DNA of 7,750 bases, taken from assembly GCA_003021325.1 (NCBI GenBank), contig PXQM01000033.1:1-7750 (forward strand), given 5' to 3'. Source of the DNA: Halobacteriales archaeon QH_10_70_21 (GTDB taxonomy: Archaea > Halobacteriota > Halobacteria > Halobacteriales > Haloarculaceae). The first letter of the stretch is position 1; each line of letters starts with the position of its first letter. Made by a program: the position numbers and the translations under genes. Positions 1 through 5,169 of the stretch are shown here, piece after piece. The notes below the pieces were generated by a model that saw only the letters and a program-made list of their open reading frames with translations, had not been told where the DNA came from and made no database searches.

Positions 1-1751
1 CGCCCGAGTTCCCGCTGGACGAGCCCCTTGAACTGTGCCGACGCGTTCATCTCGACGACGAGACACTCGTCGACGGAGTCGAGGAACGCCTCGATCTCTT
101 CGGTCGCGAGCGGCATCAGGTCGGAGACGCCGAGCGACTTCACGTCGTGGCCATCGGCGCGCAGTCGATCGACCGCCTCCTCGACGGTGCCCTGCTGGCT
201 GCCGAACGTGAGGATCCCGTAGTCGGCGTCCTCGACGGGGGCGTGCAGCGTCTGGTGGCTCTCCTCGCGTTCGTCGAGCTCCTCGCGGATGGCCTCCAGC
301 TTGCGCATCCGGCGTTCGAGCTGGGCGACGCGGTTGTGGGTGTCCTCGCTGAGGTGCCCCTCGGGGGTGTGCTCGTTGCCGGTCGCGAGGAAGCGACCGC
401 CCTTCTGGCCCGGTATCGACCGGGGCGAGACCCCCTTGCCGCCGGCCGGGTCGTGCTGGTAGCGCTGGAACTTCCCGGAGGCGTGGTGGGCCGCCTCGGC
501 GATCTCCTCCTCGGAGAGCGTCGCCCCCAGCTCCGGGGTCGGCTCGCGGTCGAAGAACGACTCGTCGACGTTGCGCAGCTCGCCGGAGAGCTTCTGGTCG
601 TACAGGACGATCGCCGGCAGGTGGTAGTCGTAGGCCAGCTGGAAGGCGGTCCGGGTCTGTACGTAGGCCTCGGCGGCGTTGCCGGGCGCCAGCACGACCC
701 GGTTGGAGTCGCCCTGGCTCGTGTACAGCACGTGCTCGAGGTCGGCCTGTTCGGGTTTGGTCGGCATGCCGGTCGAGGGGCCGGCACGCATCGCCTCCAC
801 GAGGACGACCGGCGTCTCGGTCATCTCCGCGAGCCCGAGCGGCTCGGACATCAGCGCGAAGCCGCCGCCGCTGGAGCCCGACATCGCCTTGACGCCGGCG
901 TGAGAGGCCCCGAGCGCCAGCGCGGCCGCGGCGATCTCGTCTTCGACCTGCTCGGAGATGCCGCCGACCTCGGGGAGGTGCTGGCACATCAGGGTGAACA
1001 CCTCCGTCCACGGCGTCATCGGGTAGCCGGAGATGAACCGGCAGCCCTCGTCGAGCGCGCCGTAGGTGATGGCGTTCGACGCCGACAGCAGCACCTGCTG
1101 GTTGTCGTGGCTCCCCTCCGGCATCCGGAGGTCGTGGGTGAACTCCATGTCGTCGACCTGCTGGTAGGCGGCCTCGAGTATCTCGAGGTTCGTCTCCAGC
1201 ACCTCGCCGGACATCGTGTCGGCCATCAGGTCCTCGATGTGTCCCAGGTCGTAGTCGAGGAGGGCGCCGGTCGCCCCGACGCCGGCCGTGTTCCGCATCA
1301 CCTCGCGGCCCCGCTCGCGGGCCATCCCGCGGAGGTCCAGCGGGTAGACGTGCCAGTCGTTCTCCTCGACGCGCTCCTGGAACTCCGGGACCTCCTCGAC
1401 GTCGATGAGCCCCTCGTCGTAGACGATGACGCCGCCCTCCCGGAGGTCGTCGAGGTTCTCCGTCAGCGGCTTTAGCTCCTCGGTGCCGTAGTACGCCTCC
1501 TCCTGCGGGTTGCGCGCGAAGGAGTCCCCGAGCGCGAGCAGGAAGTTGTAGCCGTCGCCCCGCGAGCGGACCGGCTCCGGTGCCGCCCGTACCTCGACGT
1601 ACGTGTGGCCGCCACGGATGCGCGACGGATAGTGGCGGTGTGTGAAGACGTGCAGTCCCGACCGCATCAACGCTTTCGCGAAGTTCTTGCTGGTCGAATC
1701 GATTCCGTCCCCGGAACCTCCCGCGATTCGCCAGACGAGTTCCTCTGACAT
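1..1751 (-). CDS. korA: 2-oxoacid:ferredoxin oxidoreductase, alpha subunit (gamma-alpha fusion), C-terminus cut by window edge
   Basis: Catalyses, with a thiamine-pyrophosphate-binding beta subunit, CoA-dependent oxidative decarboxylation of a 2-oxoacid with ferredoxin as acceptor; cytoplasmic, central carbon metabolism. Seen: 583 codons from ATG 1749-1751 with no stop before the left edge. Residues 1 to about 190 are the gamma-type domain, with GGSGDGIDST at 11-20. The alpha domain follows, with the YPxTPxTE-type motif as GYPMTPWTE at 242-250, EDE at 270-272 and the signature RAGPSTGMPT at 322-331. A C-terminal transketolase-like domain starts near residue 505 (GILTFGSQQGT). Gene order gamma-alpha in one chain is the usual haloarchaeal form. 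By family length I expect some tens of residues to be missing, and the beta subunit gene is probably just beyond the left edge (inference). No Shine-Dalgarno sequence precedes the ATG. Substrate (2-oxoglutarate or pyruvate) cannot be fixed from this chain alone, so the symbol is tentative. Confidence 0.93.
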   Translation of the reverse strand, partial: MSEELVWRIAGGSGDGIDSTSKNFAKALMRSGLHVFTHRHYPSRIRGGHTYVEVRAAPEPVRSRGDGYNFLLALGDSFARNPQEEAYYGTEELKPLTENLDDLREGGVIVYDEGLIDVEEVPEFQERVEENDWHVYPLDLRGMARERGREVMRNTAGVGATGALLDYDLGHIEDLMADTMSGEVLETNLEILEAAYQQVDDMEFTHDLRMPEGSHDNQQVLLSASNAITYGALDEGCRFISGYPMTPWTEVFTLMCQHLPEVGGISEQVEDEIAAAALALGASHAGVKAMSGSSGGGFALMSEPLGLAEMTETPVVLVEAMRAGPSTGMPTKPEQADLEHVLYTSQGDSNRVVLAPGNAAEAYVQTRTAFQLAYDYHLPAIVLYDQKLSGELRNVDESFFDREPTPELGATLSEEEIAEAAHHASGKFQRYQHDPAGGKGVSPRSIPGQKGGRFLATGNEHTPEGHLSEDTHNRVAQLERRMRKLEAIREELDEREESHQTLHAPVEDADYGILTFGSQQGTVEEAVDRLRADGHDVKSLGVSDLMPLATEEIEAFLDSVDECLVVEMNASAQFKGLVQRELG

Positions 1752-1803
1752 TGTGTATCACTGCGCCCCGGCTGGGCGCCTTGGACGAACTTCGATGTCC
1801 GGC

Positions 1804-1810
1804 ACTAAAA
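1804..1810 (-). promoter_or_regulatory. Candidate TATA-like box for the korA-type gene
   Basis: On the minus strand this reads TTTTAGT, in a locally AT-rich patch of GC-rich DNA. Archaeal boxes sit about 27 nt before the transcription start, which would place the start near 1780 and give a leader of about 28 nt. Competing AT-rich stretches lie further upstream (TATATCATTATTAA on the minus strand, 1835-1848; TTTAAA at 1853-1858), so the choice is uncertain. The 191-bp gap 1752-1942 holds the promoters of both divergent genes; I see no RNA gene or small gene in it. Confidence 0.3.
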
Positions 1811-1905
1811 GCGTTTGCTACACGTTGGCATGGATTAATAATGATATAGGTCTTTAAACAAGGACCGGATCGCCGCGACGGGCGCTTCGCGAATCCGGGC
1901 ACAGG

Positions 1906-1912
1906 CTTATTA
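1906..1912 (+). promoter_or_regulatory. Candidate TATA-like box for the DICT-domain gene
   Basis: CTTATTA in the context GCACAGGCTTATTAGG. A start site about 27 nt downstream falls near 1936, giving an almost leaderless mRNA for ATG 1943. That arrangement is common in haloarchaea. It argues against the upstream GTG at 1919, which would lie before the predicted transcription start. TTTAAA at 1853-1858 is an alternative that would allow either start codon. Confidence 0.4.
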
Positions 1913-1942
1913 GGAGAAGTGTCATGGTACCTCGTGAACGGA

Positions 1943-2668
1943 ATGTCGCTCACCGAGCTCATCGCGGGGGTGGAGGAACACGAGAAGACCCTGACGGTGT
2001 TCAACGCCACCGACGAACGCGTCGAGAGCCTCCGCGAGCAGTTCCACGACCGGAACCTCACGGTCGCTACCGAGCGGACGCCGAGCGGCAAGCCCGACTC
2101 CTTCGCGGTGCTGGCCGAGGACGGCGAGTTCGTCACCGCGGCCGACGTCACGGAGGTGCTGGCGTCGGCAGACGGCGAGACCGACCCCGGGTTCGACGAC
2201 GAGGCCTACAGCCCCATCCTCGACCACCTCGACGAGACGCTCTTTACCTCCTACGACATCGGGCAGATGGTCGCCGCCTCCCGCGAGATCGAGGACCGCG
2301 CCTGGCGGGTCGGCAAGGGGTCGCTTCACTCCGGCTTCCAGCGGCTCTCCATCCTCGACGAGCAGATGGACATCTACGAGCGGCTCGCCGAGCAGGGCGA
2401 GCTAGACGTCCACGCATACGCCGTCCCCGACGCCGACGTCCCCGAGCACGGGACCGACCTCACCATCCACGTCGAGCGGGCCGACGAGATCGAGCGCTCG
2501 TGGTTCGTCGTCTACGACGGCGCCGGCATCGACGTCAACAAGTGCGCGCTCCTGGCCGAGGAGCGCGAGTCCCGGGCCTTCTACGGCTTCTGGACCTACG
2601 ACCCCTCGACGGTCGACTGGATAATCGACCACCTCGAGTCCACCTACGGCCTGCTGGAGTCGCAGTAG
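1943..2668 (+). CDS. DICT sensory-domain protein (stand-alone)
   Basis: A 241-residue soluble acidic protein with no signal peptide or membrane segment. It resembles haloarchaeal proteins with the DICT domain, a putative ligand or light-sensing module named from its occurrence in diguanylate cyclases and two-component proteins. Seen: an N-terminal half beginning MSLTELIAGVEEHEKTLTVFN, then from about residue 95 the conserved DICT-like stretch around TLFTSYDIGQMVAASREIE, followed by GSLHSGFQRLS. A C-terminal alpha/beta part contains WFVVYDG and FYGFWTYDP and ends WIIDHLESTYGLLE. There is no HTH, kinase or cyclase output domain, so it would have to act through a partner. Start choice: the frame also opens at GTG 1919 (8 residues longer), but AGGAG at 1912-1916 is too close to it. 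The family-typical N-terminus and the TATA-like box at 1906 favour ATG 1943. It is divergent from the oxidoreductase gene and convergent with the TetR gene, so it is probably monocistronic. Ligand and role unknown. Confidence 0.8.
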   Translation: MSLTELIAGVEEHEKTLTVFNATDERVESLREQFHDRNLTVATERTPSGKPDSFAVLAEDGEFVTAADVTEVLASADGETDPGFDDEAYSPILDHLDETLFTSYDIGQMVAASREIEDRAWRVGKGSLHSGFQRLSILDEQMDIYERLAEQGELDVHAYAVPDADVPEHGTDLTIHVERADEIERSWFVVYDGAGIDVNKCALLAEERESRAFYGFWTYDPSTVDWIIDHLESTYGLLESQ

Positions 2669-2681
2669 CGGCGCCTCGCCG
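2669..2681. terminator. Short GC hairpin between convergent genes
   Basis: Perfect CGGCG-CCT-CGCCG inverted repeat directly after the DICT stop codon, inside the 56-bp gap to the convergent TetR gene. It lacks the T-tract typical of archaeal termination, so a terminator role is only a possibility. Short GC palindromes also arise easily by chance at this composition. Confidence 0.2.
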
Positions 2682-2724
2682 GGGTCGTCGCAACCACGTC
2701 GGCGAACCGCTACAGCGACCCGTC

Positions 2725-3336
2725 TCAGTCGACGAAGAGGCCGTCGACGACGGCGTCGACGAGGAGTTCGTTGCTCCGCTCGTAGAGGTCGACCGCGTCG
2801 GCCGGCTCGAACAGCTCCTCCCGCGCGGCGATGGTGAACCCGAGCAGCCGGAACAGCGCCTGCACCTCCTCGGGGTCGTCGGCCCGGAACGACGGCTCCG
2901 AGGTCCACCGGTCGATGCGGTCGTCGCCGGTCGTCATCGCCGCCCGGTGGTGTTCCTCGACGACCTCGTCGGGGAGCTGACGGTGGAGCGTCCGTATCTC
3001 GTCGTCGAGGAGCAGCCGGTAGTACAGCGGGTTCGACGACAGCTCCTCGAGGAAGTACTCGATGGTGCGCCGCACCTCGGCGCGGACGCCCGACGCCTCG
3101 GCGAGCTCGGCGTCGAGCTCCTCGGCGAACCGCTCCCGCTCGCGGACGAGTATCGACAGGTACAGCGCCTCCTTGGAGTCGAAGAACCGGTAGAACGTGC
3201 TCGTCCCGATTCCCACCTCCTCCGTTAGGTCCCTGATTCTGGTCCGCTCGAGGCCGAACTGGGCGAACAGCTCCCGGCCCGCCCGGTGGAGCTCCTCGCG
3301 AATGTGCTCGCGCTCCTCGTCGGTAAAGCCCGTCAC
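2725..3336 (-). CDS. TetR/AcrR-family transcriptional regulator
   Basis: A 203-residue cytoplasmic DNA-binding regulator of normal TetR length. Seen: an N-terminal three-helix domain (about residues 8-58). Its recognition region is RTRIRDLTEEVGIGTSTFYRFF (31-52), followed by DSKEALYLSIL, which matches the family pattern closely. Residues from about 65 to 203 form a helix-rich, variable ligand-binding and dimerisation domain; the ligand cannot be inferred. Start: GTG at 3334-3336 is preceded by GAGGTG (3345-3350 on the minus strand) at 8-nt spacing. An in-frame stop lies upstream with no other start codon between, so the start is well supported. The gene is divergent from the Ig-repeat protein/RND exporter operon. 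The shared intergenic region holds a strong palindrome (3396-3432), so the likely role is repression of that operon and perhaps of itself (inference from the common regulator-efflux arrangement). Confidence 0.93.
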   Translation of the reverse strand: MTGFTDEEREHIREELHRAGRELFAQFGLERTRIRDLTEEVGIGTSTFYRFFDSKEALYLSILVRERERFAEELDAELAEASGVRAEVRRTIEYFLEELSSNPLYYRLLLDDEIRTLHRQLPDEVVEEHHRAAMTTGDDRIDRWTSEPSFRADDPEEVQALFRLLGFTIAAREELFEPADAVDLYERSNELLVDAVVDGLFVD

Positions 3337-3395
3337 CGGGCCGGCACCTCGGTCGGTTCGGCAGGGGTCACGACGCCGTCACGGATAGGAGAAAG

Positions 3396-3432
3396 GAATC
3401 CATGAACAAAGGTTTTATTCATTCATGGATTC
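3396..3432. promoter_or_regulatory. Candidate TetR operator: 11-bp perfect inverted repeat
   Basis: GAATCCATGAA at 3396-3406 is matched exactly by its reverse complement TTCATGGATTC at 3422-3432, with a 15-bp spacer. The spacer contains the TTTTAT box for the rightward operon, so a dimer (or pair of dimers) bound here would block TBP/TFB. ATTCAT units also recur on the right side (3417-3426 and 3429-3434), suggesting extra or overlapping half-sites. It lies between the divergent TetR gene and its putative target. Function is inferred from position and symmetry. Confidence 0.6.
3413..3418 (+). promoter_or_regulatory. TATA-like box of the Ig-repeat protein/exporter operon
   Basis: TTTTAT, preceded by the purine-rich CAAAGG, in the AT-rich centre of the intergenic region. 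The predicted transcription start is near 3442, giving a leader of roughly 115 nt before GTG 3559. It lies between the two arms of the inverted repeat, consistent with repression by occlusion. Confidence 0.5.
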
Positions 3433-3443
3433 ATCGTTCGACA

Positions 3444-3558
3444 ATGAGAGGCCGTTCTTCGCGGGGGTCCTCCCCCCGGTGTCGCCGGAGCAGCACTCCT
3501 CGCAGAACACGTCGCCTGCCAGCAGACGCCCTGTCGTTCCACGAGGGGGGTTGGCACG
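3444..3558 (+). other. Predicted 5' leader of the operon
   Basis: Stretch of about 115 nt between the predicted transcription start and GTG 3559, with no convincing gene. It contains a small GC hairpin: CGGGGG at 3462-3467 pairs with CCCCCG at 3473-3478, with a 5-nt loop. It ends with a purine-rich SD-like run (GAGGGGGG, 3543-3550) 8 nt before the GTG. A 41-codon frame from ATG 3444 ends at 3569 and overlaps the main start, but encodes an Arg/Ser-rich peptide unlike the acidic proteins around it. Confidence 0.35.
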
Positions 3559-5169
3559 GTGCGCCGTAGCGCGGTCGCCGTCGCGTTCGTGGTGCTCCTG
3601 TCGGCGAGTCCCGTCGCCGGCGTGGTCGCCGCCCAGGACGCCGGCCGGACCAACGGCTACGGCGGCGAGCCGAACCTCGACGTCTACGCGCCGTCGCCGA
3701 CGGTCCAGCCAGGGGAGCGGGGCTCGTTCACCATCCAGGTCGCCAACGACGGCGAGGTGACGGAGGGGAATCCGCCGGCGCGCGAGGCGGTGACGACCGC
3801 CCGGAACGTCCGCGTCAGGGTGAAAGACGACGACACGCCGCTCGTCGTCCGGAGCGGGCGGCAGTCGGTCGGCTCCGTCACGGAGAACCAGCCCAGGAAC
3901 GTCCCGATAGAACTCGAGGTGCCCGAGGACGTCGGGCCGGGGACCTACGAGCTGACGGTCAAACTCGAGTACTCCCACACCGACCGGGTGTACCCGTCGC
4001 TGTTCCAGACCAGCGAGACGACGGAGACCGTCACCCGCTCCGTCGAGGTCGTGGTCGAGGAGTCACCGGAGTTCGCCGTCCGCGCCGTCGAGACGGACGC
4101 ACAGGTCGGCGACAGCGGCGATGCGACCCTCGAGGTCGAGAACGTCGGCACCGAGGCCGCGAGCGACGTCTCGGTGGCGCTCGAATCGCGGAGCCCACAG
4201 GTGGCCTTCGACGGCGCGCCGACGGCGGTCGCGGCGGTCGGCTCCCTCGCGCCGGGCGAGACGAGGGAGGTTCGCTACGGCGTCGAGTTCGGACCGAACG
4301 CCAGCGTCAGGTCGTACCCGCTCTCGGCGACGGTGAGCTACGACGACGCCGACGGCTTCGCCGGCGTCGACGAGTCACCGACGCTCGCACTGACGCCACA
4401 GCCGGAGCAGTCGGTGCGCGTCGAGTCGGTCGACTCCTCGCTGCGCGTCTCGCGGGAGGGGACCCTGCGCGCGACGGTCGTCAACGAGGGACCGAACGAG
4501 CTCGACAACGTCGTCGTCCAGCTCGACCCGCCCTCGGAGAACGTCGAGGTCATCGAGCCGGAGGTCGCCGTCGGTGACCTCGTTGCCGGGGAGTCGACGG
4601 AGGTAGCCTTCGACGTCGAGGTCGCCAGCGCGGCCCGCGAGGGAACCCGACAGTTCACGCTGCGAACCCGCTACGAGACCGACGCGGGCGACCCGCGACG
4701 GGCCGACCCGGTCCGGTTCCGCGCCGACGTGAGCCAGCGGCAGGACGTCTTCGCGGTCGAGACGCAGGACACGACCGTCTCCGCCGGCGGGACGAGCCGG
4801 GTCGTCCTCGCGGTGACGAACCGGCGGGACGAGCCCGTCACCGACGTCTCGGCGAAGCTCTTCGCGTCCAGCCCGCTGTCGGCCGTCGACGACGAAGCCT
4901 ACGCCGCGTCGCTCGACCCCGGCGAGACCGTCGAGCTGCCGTTCCGGGTCTCGGCGTCCGGCTCGGCGCTGGCCAAGGAGTACCCGATATCCGTCGACTT
5001 CCAGTACGTCGACGAGGGCGGCGAGACCCGCCTCTCGAAGAGCTACCGGCGGCCGGTGACGGTCACGACCGGCGACGGCGGGCTCTTCGGCTCGGTCCTG
5101 CCTTTCGGCCTGGTCGCGGCGGCGTCGCTGCTCGTCGTGCCGCTGGCGCTCGTGCTCCGCCGGACGTAG
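3559..5169 (+). CDS. Secreted, membrane-anchored Ig-like repeat protein (COG1361/NEW3 type)
   Basis: A 536-residue surface protein, probably a partner of the RND exporter encoded next. Seen: signal peptide at 1 to about 25 (MRR, hydrophobic AVAVAFVVLLSASPVAGVV, then AAQ). Four Ig-like beta-sandwich repeats follow, at about 38-167, 170-280, 284-393 and 396-504. The repeats share a pattern: a start such as FAVRAVETD or VFAVETQD, then a V-x-N-x-G type strand turn (VANDG, VENVG, VNEG), APGET/DPGET/VAGEST before a hydrophobic strand, and a closing Y-P-x-S/x-V-x-Y strand. A C-terminal helix (about 510-532, GSVLPFGLVAAASLLVVPLALVL) ends in RRT, so the repeats face outside and the tail is cytoplasmic. 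Start GTG 3559 is the only one available after the in-frame stop at 3445-3447 and has an SD-like run 8 nt upstream. The TAG stop abuts the ATG of the exporter gene, implying co-translation. Pairs of such proteins with COG1033 exporters are common in haloarchaea. The exact role, for example as an extracytoplasmic adaptor, is unproven. Confidence 0.85.
   Translation: MRRSAVAVAFVVLLSASPVAGVVAAQDAGRTNGYGGEPNLDVYAPSPTVQPGERGSFTIQVANDGEVTEGNPPAREAVTTARNVRVRVKDDDTPLVVRSGRQSVGSVTENQPRNVPIELEVPEDVGPGTYELTVKLEYSHTDRVYPSLFQTSETTETVTRSVEVVVEESPEFAVRAVETDAQVGDSGDATLEVENVGTEAASDVSVALESRSPQVAFDGAPTAVAAVGSLAPGETREVRYGVEFGPNASVRSYPLSATVSYDDADGFAGVDESPTLALTPQPEQSVRVESVDSSLRVSREGTLRATVVNEGPNELDNVVVQLDPPSENVEVIEPEVAVGDLVAGESTEVAFDVEVASAAREGTRQFTLRTRYETDAGDPRRADPVRFRADVSQRQDVFAVETQDTTVSAGGTSRVVLAVTNRRDEPVTDVSAKLFASSPLSAVDDEAYAASLDPGETVELPFRVSASGSALAKEYPISVDFQYVDEGGETRLSKSYRRPVTVTTGDGGLFGSVLPFGLVAAASLLVVPLALVLRRT

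Noticed and set aside
147..1475. 442-codon plus-strand open frame opposite the oxidoreductase gene
   Set aside because: The product is a Val/Leu/Gly/Arg/Asp-rich low-complexity shadow. The minus strand encodes a complete set of conserved oxidoreductase motifs over the same bases.
2669..2681. Strong intrinsic terminator between the convergent genes
   Set aside because: The hairpin is only 5 bp and lacks a T-tract; kept only as a low-confidence feature.
1924..3228. 434-codon plus-strand frame across the DICT and TetR genes
   Set aside because: It spans two convincing genes on opposite strands, and its Arg/Pro-rich translation is typical of a GC-rich alternative frame.
3415..3978. 187-codon minus-strand frame over the leader and signal-peptide region, ending in a Cys-rich stretch
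   Set aside because: CEECCSGD briefly looked like a zinc-binding tail, but the rest is a shadow of the surface-protein gene, and the frame covers the promoter and operator of that operon.
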